Below, in pieces: positions 1 to 7,227 of a stretch of DNA of 16,583 nucleotides. Under the pieces are notes generated by a model. The model saw nothing but the letters and a program-made list of their open reading frames with translations, was not told the DNA's origin and made no database searches. A program made the translations under genes and the position numbers. Origin of the DNA: CAYGUK01 sp964352985 (GTDB taxonomy: Bacteria; Pseudomonadota; Gammaproteobacteria; JAHCLG01); contig CAYGUK010000089.1 of assembly GCA_964352985.1 (NCBI GenBank), positions 1 through 16,583 of the forward strand, written 5' to 3'. Position 1 is the stretch's first letter, and the number at the start of each line of letters is the position of its first letter.

Positions 1-67
1 AGTCTGTTCTTTTCAGCGTTTCTACGTTTTTGCTTAAATTTGGTGAATAGTTACTAAATTTTTTATA

Positions 68-538
68 TTAAGGTGTTTGATCTATAATTAAGTGAAAAAT
101 TTGGTTAACTGAATTTACTTTTTCTGTCATTAAATTAATCGTGGGTTTAGTACAATGATAGTCAACTTGATTGCTGTTAGTTGAGAAGTGAATATTGATT
201 TCATTATTTGATGACTCTGCCTCTATCGTTGAGGCAATTTTCTGCGAATGTTGAAAGGGGAGTTGTTTATCTACTGCTTCTTCAAATTTCATATACTGGA
301 TTTTGAGTGTTGACGAATGGGTTAAATCTTTATTGGTAAAATCACATTGTGTCGTTAAATGCCAGCCTAGTATGGTTTGATTTGGATTTTCTAGTTTTAG
401 AGTCCAATGTACGTTTGGATTTTCTTGATTTAAATGTCCCTGTAATTTGCCTTTAATTTTTATTTGATGTGAATGTATTTGACTGGCGATTGAAATATTA
501 ATTAAGAACATTGTAAATATAATAATTTTCAACAACAT
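68..538 (-). CDS. Secreted hypothetical protein (156 aa)
   Basis: I do not recognise this protein. Residues 1-18 form a typical Sec signal peptide: Lys4, then a run of Ile/Leu/Phe/Met, ending in a plausible signal peptidase site after SIA. The mature part is about 138 residues, rich in Asn, Gln, Thr and His, with only two cysteines (about 65 and 129) that could form one disulfide in the periplasm. No internal membrane segment is visible. The start ATG is preceded on the minus strand by AAAGGATG at a good distance, which supports translation from here. It is divergent from the methyltransferase gene at 599, with 60 bp between the starts and a shared AT-rich promoter area. Function unknown; a periplasmic or exported role is inferred from the signal peptide only. 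Confidence 0.7.
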   Translation of the reverse strand: MLLKIIIFTMFLINISIASQIHSHQIKIKGKLQGHLNQENPNVHWTLKLENPNQTILGWHLTTQCDFTNKDLTHSSTLKIQYMKFEEAVDKQLPFQHSQKIASTIEAESSNNEINIHFSTNSNQVDYHCTKPTINLMTEKVNSVNQIFHLIIDQTP

Positions 539-541
539 TGT

Positions 542-573
542 TTGCCCATCCTTTGTGATCCCCTATAATTATA
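542..573. promoter_or_regulatory. Divergent promoter with palindromic -10
   Basis: On the plus strand TTGCCC (542-547), a 16-bp spacer and a perfect TATAAT (564-569) lie about 30 bp upstream of the ATG at 599. The -10 sits in a perfect 12-bp palindrome CTATAATTATAG (563-574), so a second TATAAT reads on the minus strand (568-573) towards the secreted protein. The minus-strand -35 is poor. The site probably serves both genes; no transcription data can be seen here. Confidence 0.5.
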
Positions 574-598
574 GTTCAAAATTCGTGAGACAAACTTA

Positions 599-1186
599 AT
601 GAAGTCATTTTCTAAAGCCTGTGAAAATAATAAGACACCAATATTGAGTCATTTAGAAAAGTGGCTAAAAAACGAAGATATCGTATTAGAAATTGGAAGT
701 GGTACGGGCCAACACATTGCTTTTTTTGCAGAACATTTAAAGTCGATCACTTGGCAACCTTCTGATTTAAATCCGCAATATGATTCAATTAATGCGTGGG
801 TAGCAAAACAGAAAAATGTGTTGCCAACTATAGATTTAGATGTGACTCATTCACATTGGATTGATCAAAAATATCATGCAATTTATACCGCTAATACTTT
901 TCATATTATGTCTTGGGATACAGTAAAAATCTTTTTAAATGTTGTTAATCAATATTTATTTCAAAATGGTTTATTCATAGTATATGGTCCATTTAATTAT
1001 AACGGAGAATATACTAGTGATAGTAATCAACAATTTGATCAATGGCTAAAAGAACGAGATAGTTTAAGTGGCTTGCGAGATTTTACGGAAATAAATAAAA
1101 TTGCACAGTCAAAAAATTTAAATTTACTAGAGGACAATGCTATGCCGGCAAATAATCGATTATTAGTGTGGCGCTATGAAAATTGA
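599..1186 (+). CDS. DUF938/METTL26-type SAM-dependent methyltransferase
   Basis: Class I Rossmann-fold methyltransferase of the DUF938 family (related to eukaryotic METTL26), 195 aa, a normal length for the family. Visible family signatures: the SAM-binding motif VLEIGSGTGQH at 29-39, QPSD at 53-56 (motif II acidic residue), NTFHIMSW at 99-106, YGPFNYNGEYTSDSNQQFDQWL starting at about 129 (a hallmark of the family), RDF around 160, and MPANN at 182-186. The substrate of this family is not established. It ends 11 bp inside the following acetyltransferase gene, so the two are translationally linked. The ATG lies about 30 bp from a good -10 box, although the ribosome binding site is weak (GTGAGAC). 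Family assignment is firm; reaction beyond SAM-dependent methylation is unknown. Confidence 0.88.
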   Translation: MKSFSKACENNKTPILSHLEKWLKNEDIVLEIGSGTGQHIAFFAEHLKSITWQPSDLNPQYDSINAWVAKQKNVLPTIDLDVTHSHWIDQKYHAIYTANTFHIMSWDTVKIFLNVVNQYLFQNGLFIVYGPFNYNGEYTSDSNQQFDQWLKERDSLSGLRDFTEINKIAQSKNLNLLEDNAMPANNRLLVWRYEN

Positions 1187-1619
1187 GTTAATTACCGCTC
1201 TTCAAACTAGAGAATTGCGCCAAACTGTTTTGCGACCAAATCAACATAAGGATGATTTACACTATCCTGGTGATGATGACTTTTTAACACGGCATTTTGC
1301 TGTTTTTTTTGATGAAGAAATTATTGGCATTATTTCAATTTATCAAGAAAACTCAGCGGTATTTCCTTATTGCCAATCTCAATGGCGAATTCGTGGCATG
1401 GCCGTTTTACCTGAATATCGACAACAGGGACTTGCGACAAAATTATATATAAATTCTGAAAATTATGTATTGGATAAAAAGGGTGAATTAATTTGGTGTA
1501 ATGCCAGAGTGAGCGCAGTACCATTTTATCAAAAATTAGGCTTTATTATACACGGTGAAGAATTTAATTTACCGGGTATTGGACCTCACTATGTTATGTG
1601 GAAAAGGATATTAACATGA
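1176..1619 (+). CDS. GNAT-family N-acetyltransferase
   Basis: A 147-aa single-domain GCN5-related acetyltransferase. The acetyl-CoA pyrophosphate loop is RQQGLA (82-87) in the context RGMAVLPEYRQQGLATKLY, and motif B is recognisable at 109-123 with the usual AVPFYQKLGF. The N-terminal ELRQTVLRPNQ is typical of a GNAT subgroup with no assigned substrate. The start overlaps the methyltransferase by 11 bp, and the stop overlaps the next gene as ATGA, so this is the middle gene of a tightly coupled trio. It acts in the cytoplasm; the acceptor (small molecule or protein N-terminus/lysine) cannot be told from sequence. Confidence 0.88.
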   Translation: MKIELITALQTRELRQTVLRPNQHKDDLHYPGDDDFLTRHFAVFFDEEIIGIISIYQENSAVFPYCQSQWRIRGMAVLPEYRQQGLATKLYINSENYVLDKKGELIWCNARVSAVPFYQKLGFIIHGEEFNLPGIGPHYVMWKRILT

Positions 1620-2092
1620 AAAAAATTTTGCAAGAAAACTTTAAAGCACTTGTCATCCTCGTCGTTTCCTTAGGTTTGACCGCTCTTTTTGTATTTCTTT
1701 ACGTTGTAAAAAAACAAGTTGATGAAGAAAAGAAACTATGTAATTTATATATTGTTGTTAGTCCAAAATGGTGCGACTATAGTTTAAATTTTTCATTACA
1801 ACATCAAGATGAATTGATTAATTTAAATGACTTATTTATTGAGCCTAGCAAACAAGCACCTTATTTACATGTCAATGAACGATGTCAGTTAGTCATGCAT
1901 TCTACTTTAACCGTAAAATTAATTCCCCATGATGTTAAACCTACTATTACACAAAACACCTGGAGCCTCAGTCAATTTAAAATCGATCATGATCGTATTG
2001 AGGTGAATTTCCCTAAGGATTTTAATGCACCCTTGGATCCAGGACCATTGAATCGAAGTTGCACAAAAAATCGGGTTGATCCGAATACTTAA
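1616..2092 (+). CDS. Membrane-anchored hypothetical protein (158 aa)
   Basis: Not recognised. The protein has a short basic N-terminus, one strong hydrophobic segment at residues 10-31 (signal anchor, probably N-in/C-out), and a soluble domain of about 125 residues with four cysteines (42, 53, 90, 149), which suggests a periplasmic disulfide-bonded domain. The ATG at 1616 is chosen over a GTG 18 bp upstream because AAAAGGA lies 8 bp before the ATG, while the GTG has no ribosome binding site. The ATGA overlap with the acetyltransferase stop supports translational coupling. The C-terminus is rich in Pro, Asn and Asp. Function unknown. Confidence 0.72.
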   Translation: MKKILQENFKALVILVVSLGLTALFVFLYVVKKQVDEEKKLCNLYIVVSPKWCDYSLNFSLQHQDELINLNDLFIEPSKQAPYLHVNERCQLVMHSTLTVKLIPHDVKPTITQNTWSLSQFKIDHDRIEVNFPKDFNAPLDPGPLNRSCTKNRVDPNT

Positions 2093-2136
2093 ACTGATAT
2101 GATATTTTTTTCATAATTATAACGAGTAACGGTGTT

Positions 2137-3105
2137 ATGCCATTAGATGAAATCGATGAAGAAGAGCTAGAAGCAACCCAGCCTTTGGATGATGACGATT
2201 TTGTGCTAGAAACAGAACCTTCACCTGCAGAAAAAATATCTAGAATTGATCGACTCTGTCAAGAAAGGCAAATTCATATTTTCAAACGTTCATGGTCAGT
2301 ACCGCTTGCTGATGTAACAAATCATCAGCAGTTAAACAGGACACGGACAAAAAATATGTTCAGACGTTGGAAACCGCTGATTCGTGGACTAGTTCAACGT
2401 GGCGAACATTCTTTTCTTTTTCTTGATTCCGGTTGTTATTCTGTCTTAACCTCTTCCGAACCCGTTCCAATGCAAGGCGCGATTACTTCTTTAGGATTTA
2501 ATCGACGAGAAATTTTGACCTCTAATGTTTTACAAAGTAAAAGTTTACAAAATATTTTTTATCAGTTTTTACAAAAGAATTGGGCGATTGAAAATGAATT
2601 TGATTTTTTATCTGCCGCAATGAATTTTGTCAGAAACATGCTACGCGCAACGCCAAAGTCAAATGATATTATTTTAGATTTGGCTTTCAGAATGCAGTTT
2701 GAACAAGCCGAACTCATTGATGAAATTAATCATTCTAAAATTAGTTTGCCTGTGATGCCAATAGAATTTATCGTAAAATTAGGTCAAGGCGTTTGCCGCC
2801 ATAAAGCGTTACTTATGATTGAGTTATTACGTTATTGTGTTGCTAATTCAAAATTAGAAAATATTAAAATTTTTCCTGTTCATGTTACTTTACAGCAGCA
2901 ACCTCATTTATTAGTAACAGTTGTAACACCTTCTGCAACTTATTTACTCGATCCAGCGCAAAATGATTTTGTTAATCTTCAAGACCATGAAGCTTATTGT
3001 AAAAAACATGGCGGTGAAGGTTCTGCTATTATTGCTAGACTACAGCAACAATATGCTAAGCGAACACAGCAAATATTATTTACTCGTGGTTTTAGCTTTC
3101 AGTGA
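2137..3105 (+). CDS. Transglutaminase-like (papain-fold) protein, Cys-His-Asp triad
   Basis: A 322-aa protein. The N-terminal ~30 residues are very acidic (runs of D and E). The C-terminal half carries a transglutaminase-like core: GQGVCRHKALLMIELL with Cys220, then HLLVTVV with His257, then YLLDPAQN with Asp272. The Cys-37-His-15-Asp spacing and the G-x-C-R-H-[KR]-A-L-L pattern resemble the transglutaminase-like region of plant EDR1/CTR1-type proteins and related bacterial domains. Such folds act as cysteine proteases, transglutaminases, deamidases or non-catalytic binders, and the sequence does not decide which. No signal peptide or membrane segment is seen. It lies 44 bp after the membrane orphan and 18 bp before the kinase-like gene, so it is probably co-transcribed with both. 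Family-level call only; activity inferred from the intact triad. Confidence 0.68.
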   Translation: MPLDEIDEEELEATQPLDDDDFVLETEPSPAEKISRIDRLCQERQIHIFKRSWSVPLADVTNHQQLNRTRTKNMFRRWKPLIRGLVQRGEHSFLFLDSGCYSVLTSSEPVPMQGAITSLGFNRREILTSNVLQSKSLQNIFYQFLQKNWAIENEFDFLSAAMNFVRNMLRATPKSNDIILDLAFRMQFEQAELIDEINHSKISLPVMPIEFIVKLGQGVCRHKALLMIELLRYCVANSKLENIKIFPVHVTLQQQPHLLVTVVTPSATYLLDPAQNDFVNLQDHEAYCKKHGGEGSAIIARLQQQYAKRTQQILFTRGFSFQ

Positions 3106-3123
3106 ATATGAGAGAAATAATTG

Positions 3124-4011
3124 ATGAAATTTGAAGAAAACAAAAAATTCACAAAAACCGTAATCGATACTTGGGGGGACCTAGGGAAAAAATGGCTAGA
3201 TAAATTACCACAGTTACTTCTACAACTTAGTGAGTATTGGTCGCTCAATGATATCAATACGCTAGAAAATCTAAGCTATAATTATATCGCGAGTGCCATG
3301 TCACCACAATTTGGGCCATGTGTTTTAAAAATTAGTTGTGATCAACAATTAATTCAAAATGAACATCAGGTATTAAAACATTTCTCTGGCGGTGGAATGG
3401 TGCATGTGTTCGATCTATACCTAGAAAAAAATGCGTTATTGTTACAGTATGCAACTCCCGGTTATTTACTAAATTCAATCCTTGATGATAATGTTAATGA
3501 TGCAATTAAACATTATGTTAGTGTTGTAAATTCGATAGAAAAATGTTCTCAAACAAATACCTCATTTCCTAATGTTAAAAATTGGTGTGATGCTATCGAT
3601 AGAATTAATTCGGCAAAAATTTCTCACGCTATGTTATCAAAAGCAAAAATACTACGTGATGATTTATTATCATCTGGACAAGTTTATTTATGCCATGGCG
3701 ATTTACATTTGGATAATATCGTGGCGCACGAAAATAGCTTTTTAGCTATTGATCCCAAAGGAATCATGGCAGAAAAAGCATTTGAAGTGTCGGCTTTTGA
3801 TTTGGTTCGTCAACCTGAATATCTTCAGAAAGATAAAATAAAAGATCGTATAGAACAACTTGCCTGTGCTTTTGATCTTGATTTTCATAGGTTACTCGCT
3901 TGGTTTTATTTAAGGAAGTTAATCTCTTGGCAATGGTCTACAGAGGATAATCAAGATGCTAATGAAACTTTGTTATTTGCTAAAACGATTTCTAGTATTT
4001 TAGAAAGTTAA
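3124..4011 (+). CDS. Aminoglycoside/hydroxyurea phosphotransferase-like kinase
   Basis: A 295-aa protein of the kinase-like phosphotransferase fold, closest by eye to the APH(6)/hydroxyurea antibiotic kinase family. Visible: VLKI with the likely ATP-binding lysine (about 69), NEHQVL with the helix-C glutamate (about 80), the Brenner motif CHGDLHLDNIV (catalytic Asp about 193), and the metal-binding segment FLAIDPKGIMAEKAFEVSAF (Asp about 210), where IDPKG is characteristic of this family. All catalytic residues are present, so an active phosphotransferase is likely. Substrate unknown: streptomycin-type drugs, a metabolite or a protein are all possible. The ATG at 3124 is preferred to the adjacent TTG at 3121 because GAGAG is better spaced from it. 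The gene follows the transglutaminase-like gene by 18 bp. Confidence 0.78.
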   Translation: MKFEENKKFTKTVIDTWGDLGKKWLDKLPQLLLQLSEYWSLNDINTLENLSYNYIASAMSPQFGPCVLKISCDQQLIQNEHQVLKHFSGGGMVHVFDLYLEKNALLLQYATPGYLLNSILDDNVNDAIKHYVSVVNSIEKCSQTNTSFPNVKNWCDAIDRINSAKISHAMLSKAKILRDDLLSSGQVYLCHGDLHLDNIVAHENSFLAIDPKGIMAEKAFEVSAFDLVRQPEYLQKDKIKDRIEQLACAFDLDFHRLLAWFYLRKLISWQWSTEDNQDANETLLFAKTISSILES

Positions 4012-4132
4012 ATTAAATAAGCTTGTTTTACTGAAATTATTACTTTTTGTCACAGTCTAGATTAAAAAATCTTAAATTGTACTGAATTNNNNNNNNNNAA
4101 AATGCAATTTCATTTACAAAAGTGAATAATCA
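4012..4132. other. Intergenic region containing the scaffold gap
   Basis: AT-rich, with only a weak hairpin (AGATT/AATCT around 4059-4072) and no clear terminator or promoter. Because it holds unknown bases, linkage of the genes on either side depends on the assembly. Confidence 0.5.
4089..4098. other. Assembly gap (10 N)
   Basis: Ten undetermined bases, a common placeholder length for a scaffold join of unknown size. Extra sequence, for example a repeat or insertion sequence, may be missing here, and whether the flanking genes are truly adjacent is not certain. Confidence 0.95.
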
Positions 4133-5029
4133 ATGCCAACAAATAATAACAGAAATAAAAGAAAGAAAAGGGATCAAAAATTTATTATTCCTGAAGTTAC
4201 TCTTACTTTATTTACGGATGATCAAACTACAAGCCCTAGCGAAATAACCAACTTGTCAGAAAGTTATTTAACCTTGTGTTTTAAATTTCCAAAACGCCAT
4301 GAAAATGATGATAATATTGCGACATTTGGCTTACTAAGCTACATTGCTCATAGAAATAAACATCCCTTTAAGGTAGTACTCCCTACTCATCGACTACATG
4401 GTGAGATTACCCCCGGACCAATGTCTCAATTAATGCATTTAAATTGTAATAGAGGGACTGATCATGTTCATATGGTTAAAAGCCAAGTTAACGAACTAGA
4501 AATAAATCCAATACGCTTCTCAAGAAAAGAATTAATCACTTATCTTGAAGAATTAAGAAAAGTCGATCTTAAAGAAACGATGGTAGAATATCTGAGAGCT
4601 AATCCTCGCATTCGTCCTGAGAATTTAAATAGAATAAAAAATACTTTTTTAAAATGGGAAAAACTTAAAGTCACCCATATTTTACCACCGCAAGTTAAAA
4701 TTAGTTATGTTGTTGTTTCATCAGGGATGAAACAAAATGATAACATCAAACCAGAGTATATTAATTTTAATAACCTAAAAAATCCTCGAATAGGAACTAC
4801 ACAAAAATATCCCGTATTACCATTTGTAGCACAGCAATCCACCTCTCAGATGAGGACAATTCCTACACTTTCAGGACCTAATAATTATGGAATATCGTTA
4901 GAATTAATTACTGCTACATTATCATCTGGACTATTAATACTTTTCTGTTTTCTTGGTCGATGCAGAAATAAAGTAAAAGATTGTGAGCCGAAAAAAAACA
5001 CCGGATCTTATAGGATGAAAGCTACTTAA
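4133..5029 (+). CDS. Hypothetical protein with C-terminal membrane anchor
   Basis: Not recognised; 298 aa. The N-terminus is strongly basic and polar (RNKRKKRDQK within residues 7-16) with no signal peptide. The body is soluble, with an alpha-helical charged stretch at about 130-180. Residues 254-275 form a single hydrophobic segment, followed by a 23-residue basic tail, so the protein looks tail-anchored with its bulk in the cytoplasm of wherever it is made or delivered. The ATG is fixed by an in-frame TAA two codons upstream, but no clear ribosome binding site precedes it. The gene starts 34 bp after the assembly gap and converges on the macrodomain gene. A basic N-terminus plus a tail anchor would also suit a secreted effector that inserts in host membranes; that is speculation. 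Confidence 0.62.
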   Translation: MPTNNNRNKRKKRDQKFIIPEVTLTLFTDDQTTSPSEITNLSESYLTLCFKFPKRHENDDNIATFGLLSYIAHRNKHPFKVVLPTHRLHGEITPGPMSQLMHLNCNRGTDHVHMVKSQVNELEINPIRFSRKELITYLEELRKVDLKETMVEYLRANPRIRPENLNRIKNTFLKWEKLKVTHILPPQVKISYVVVSSGMKQNDNIKPEYINFNNLKNPRIGTTQKYPVLPFVAQQSTSQMRTIPTLSGPNNYGISLELITATLSSGLLILFCFLGRCRNKVKDCEPKKNTGSYRMKAT

Positions 5030-5079
5030 CGTTTAACAATCTTACGATGACACTCCATTTTTTGGATGAATGAAACTTA

Positions 5080-5586
5080 TTATTCGGCTAATAAATTATG
5101 GTAAATATTTTCGAGAGTTTGATCAAAGCAACAAAAAATAATCGTCGAGAAGTGGTTATCATTTTGCAAAAAATTTTGTACTGTATTAAAGGCGATTTCA
5201 CTAGCGGCTAAAAGTGGATAACCATAAACGCCACAACTAATGGCCGGAAAAGCTATACTCGTCAATTCATATTCTTTAGCAAGGATTAAACTATGCTCAT
5301 AACAAGCTTGTAATAATTTAGCTTCATTATTATTACCACCACGCCAAATGGGGCCAACAGCATGAATTATTTTTTTGCATGGCAAGCGATAACTATTTGT
5401 AATTTTTGCTTGACCTGTTTCACAACCATTAAGTGTTTTACACTCAGTGAGTAACTTTGGACCTGCCTGACGATGAATTGCACCATCAACGCCACCACCA
5501 CCAAGCAAAGAATTATTAGCGGCATTAACAATAGCATCGACCTGCAATTCTGTAATATCACCTTGATGAACTTTAATTCTTTGCAT
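5080..5586 (-). CDS. Macrodomain protein, O-acetyl-ADP-ribose deacetylase (YmdB type)
   Basis: A stand-alone macrodomain of 168 aa, the normal length for the YmdB/MacroD class. Hallmarks are all present: VHQGDIT with Asp10, AIVNAANN at 18-25 with the conserved Asn residues, LLGGGGVDGAIHR at 27-39 including the catalytic-loop Asp34, and FPAISCGVYGYP at 113-124 for the diphosphate loop. Family members hydrolyse O-acetyl-ADP-ribose and remove mono-ADP-ribose from acidic residues, and in E. coli YmdB also modulates RNase III. This is the last gene of a minus-strand operon after yhbY and the Gln-rich protein, 3 bp from the latter. Cytoplasmic. The assignment is firm; the physiological substrate is not visible. 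Confidence 0.92.
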   Translation of the reverse strand: MQRIKVHQGDITELQVDAIVNAANNSLLGGGGVDGAIHRQAGPKLLTECKTLNGCETGQAKITNSYRLPCKKIIHAVGPIWRGGNNNEAKLLQACYEHSLILAKEYELTSIAFPAISCGVYGYPLLAASEIAFNTVQNFLQNDNHFSTIIFCCFDQTLENIYHNLLAE

Positions 5587-5589
5587 GTC

Positions 5590-6000
5590 TTACTTTTGAA
5601 TTCCTAAATCGCTATTTGGGAGAGGTGTACCAAAGTTTTTGTTATTCTCTAAGGATTGGCATTGTGAGCGTAAATCAAAACCTGCCGTATTTAGATCGCT
5701 ATCATTACAAGTTTTTTGTAATTTGTTAATGGCATTTTGTCGTTGTTCAAACTGTTTTTTTTGTTGTTCTGCTTGTTCTTGCTGTAATTGTAATTGCTGT
5801 TGATGCATTTGTAATTGTAATTCGTGATTATACAATTGTTGGTTTTGTTGTTGTTGTTGCACCCAATCTTGGAATGCGGGATTAGTAGAGTTATTGGTAT
5901 TAACAGAAAATCCACCACCGTTATTATTATAAATCGCAACGTTAAATCCAAAGCAAGAAATAGAGATTAATAGACTTGATATAAATAATAAGGTTTTCAT
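5590..6000 (-). CDS. Secreted Gln-rich hypothetical protein (136 aa)
   Basis: Not recognised. Residues 1-18 are a signal peptide (MKTLLFISSLLISISC...). A Cys at 16 raises the possibility of a lipoprotein, but the -3 position is not a good lipobox residue, so signal peptidase I cleavage is more likely. Next comes an Asn/Gly-rich stretch (20-40), then residues 48-95 dominated by Gln with regularly spaced Leu, likely a helix or coiled coil. The C-terminal 40 residues hold two cysteines (98, 114). The Gln tract is encoded partly by repeated CAA, giving a TTG-triplet repeat on the plus strand near 5845-5857 that could vary in length. It sits between yhbY (15 bp) and the macrodomain gene (3 bp), so it is almost certainly co-transcribed with them. 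Confidence 0.75.
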   Translation of the reverse strand: MKTLLFISSLLISISCFGFNVAIYNNNGGGFSVNTNNSTNPAFQDWVQQQQQNQQLYNHELQLQMHQQQLQLQQEQAEQQKKQFEQRQNAINKLQKTCNDSDLNTAGFDLRSQCQSLENNKNFGTPLPNSDLGIQK

Positions 6001-6015
6001 TTAATAGATTCTCTC

Positions 6016-6327
6016 TTAGTTTAACGTTTGCAATATGGATTTACCTGCTTCAATTTTCCGTTGTGATTGGCGAAAAACGACAATGATATGTCCGATGGAT
6101 TGAATTAATTCAGCCTTTGACTGTTTAATAATATCGGCAGCGAGTGCTTTTCGTTCTATTCTATCTTCAGCATTCACCCGAATTTTTATCAATTCGTGAT
6201 CATTTAAAGCACGGTCTATTTCAGCTAAAAGATTCTCACTAATGCCATGTTGACCCGTGATGATAATGGGGTTTAAATCGTGAGCTAATTGTTTAAATTG
6301 TTTTTTTAACGCGTTAGTTAATGTCAT
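6016..6327 (-). CDS. yhbY: Ribosome assembly RNA-binding protein YhbY (CRM domain)
   Basis: A 103-aa single CRM-domain protein. The line LNPIIITGQHGISENLLAEID matches the YhbY GxxG-type loop region, and HELIKIRVNAEDRIER matches the conserved second half (HELIKVK...EDRE in E. coli). YhbY associates with pre-50S ribosomal particles. It is divergent from rlmE, the usual gammaproteobacterial arrangement, placing two 50S-related genes on either side of one promoter region. It is the first gene of the three-gene minus-strand operon. A recognisable -10/-35 lies about 40-65 bp upstream. Length and motifs are normal. Confidence 0.95.
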   Translation of the reverse strand: MTLTNALKKQFKQLAHDLNPIIITGQHGISENLLAEIDRALNDHELIKIRVNAEDRIERKALAADIIKQSKAELIQSIGHIIVVFRQSQRKIEAGKSILQTLN

Positions 6328-6364
6328 AAATCTATCATTTCATTGTAAATTAAAGGAATATCAT

Positions 6365-6394
6365 AACATATTTTTTTGTGCATAACACTAACAA
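6365..6394 (-). promoter_or_regulatory. Putative promoter of the yhbY operon
   Basis: Reading the minus strand: TTGTTA (6394-6389), 18-bp spacer, TATGTT (6370-6365). Both boxes match 4 of 6 consensus bases, and transcription would start about 30 bases before the yhbY ATG. Confidence 0.35.
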
Positions 6395-6442
6395 TGCGAT
6401 TAATGGTGAATCTACTTTTGTGACATGGTGTAAATTAAGCCC

Positions 6443-6473
6443 TTGATATTTGCATCCTGCAACCCCATATAAT
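6443..6473 (+). promoter_or_regulatory. Putative promoter of rlmE-ftsH
   Basis: TTGATA (6443-6448), 19-bp spacer, perfect TATAAT (6468-6473). The spacer is longer than ideal. It would give a leader of about 80 bases before rlmE. The 235-bp yhbY-rlmE interval is otherwise without a supportable gene. Confidence 0.4.
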
Positions 6474-6562
6474 ACAATGAATATGCACGTTTCATTGTTT
6501 GATAATCTAACTTTTGAGCGATAACAGCAAATTTTATATGACACGGTGATGGTAAAGACAGA

Positions 6563-7180
6563 ATGGCAAAATCAAAATCTTCAAAACAGTGGCTCCAAGA
6601 ACATGAAAGCGATTTTTATGTAAAACAAGCAAGAGATAAAGGGTATCGCTCTAGAGCTGCGTACAAACTGTTGGAATTACAAAAAACTGATCGATTAATT
6701 AAACCAGGCGACTATGTTGTCGATTTAGGCGCGGCTCCTGGTGGTTGGTCACAAGTTGCAGCTGAATTAGTCGGTAAAAAAGGCAAAGTCGTTGCGTTAG
6801 ACAGGCTTAACATGCTAGCAATAAAAGGTGTTCATTTTATTCATGAAGATTTTACTGAAAAAAATGCCTTAAATTTATTATCGGCAATTTTGTTGTCTGA
6901 CTTGGTTGATGTGGTTATTTCAGATATGGCGCCGAATATCAGTGGTAATAAAAGTGTGGATCAACCAAAATCACTTTATTTAGCTGAATTAGCCAGTAGT
7001 TTTGCTGTTGAACAGTTAAAACCTGGCGGTAGTTTTATTGTAAAATTGTTTCAGGGATCTGGTGTCGACGAATATGCCGACTCATTGAAAGAGTACTTTG
7101 GAAATATTAAATTTCGAAAACCAGATAGTTCAAAAAGCCAATCGCGTGAGATTTATCTAGTGGCTAAAAATAAAAAATAA
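6563..7180 (+). CDS. rlmE: 23S rRNA (uridine-2'-O-)methyltransferase RlmE (FtsJ/RrmJ)
   Basis: A 205-aa SAM-dependent methyltransferase that 2'-O-methylates U2552 in the A-loop of 23S rRNA, a late step in 50S assembly. The family K-D-K-E catalytic tetrad is complete: Lys35 (GYRSRAAYKLLE), Asp121 (ISDMAPN), Lys161 (FIVKLFQGSG) and Glu196 (SREIYLV). The SAM motif is VVDLGAAPGGWSQ at 52-64. Length and end points match E. coli RlmE. It is followed by ftsH after 44 bp, the conserved order in gammaproteobacteria, and is probably co-transcribed with it. Cytoplasmic. Confidence 0.97.
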   Translation: MAKSKSSKQWLQEHESDFYVKQARDKGYRSRAAYKLLELQKTDRLIKPGDYVVDLGAAPGGWSQVAAELVGKKGKVVALDRLNMLAIKGVHFIHEDFTEKNALNLLSAILLSDLVDVVISDMAPNISGNKSVDQPKSLYLAELASSFAVEQLKPGGSFIVKLFQGSGVDEYADSLKEYFGNIKFRKPDSSKSQSREIYLVAKNKK

Positions 7181-7210
7181 GATTAGTATTAATAATATAA
7201 CTTTCGTAAA

Positions 7211-7227
7211 AAGGGGTGTGCACCTTG
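7211..7227 (+). promoter_or_regulatory. ftsH ribosome binding site and TTG start
   Basis: AAGGGG (7211-7216) is 8 bases before TTG (7225-7227). The in-frame GTG at 7216 overlaps the binding site and the ATG at 7234 is too far, so TTG is the best start. It yields MNDMLKNL, like the N-terminus of other gammaproteobacterial FtsH proteins. Confidence 0.7.

Noticed and set aside
1598..1615. Upstream GTG start for the membrane-anchored orphan
   Set aside because: No ribosome binding site before it, while the ATG at 1616 has AAAAGGA at proper spacing and an ATGA overlap.
3124..4011. Calling the kinase-like gene a streptomycin resistance gene
   Set aside because: The family motifs are present, but substrate cannot be inferred by eye and many homologues are not resistance enzymes.
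6350..6544. 64-codon minus-strand frame in the yhbY-rlmE interval
   Set aside because: No ribosome binding site, Cys/Tyr-rich unlikely protein, and it overlaps the two candidate promoters of the divergent genes.
7216..7224. GTG start for ftsH
   Set aside because: The GTG lies within the ribosome binding site itself; the TTG at 7225 is correctly spaced and gives the expected N-terminus.
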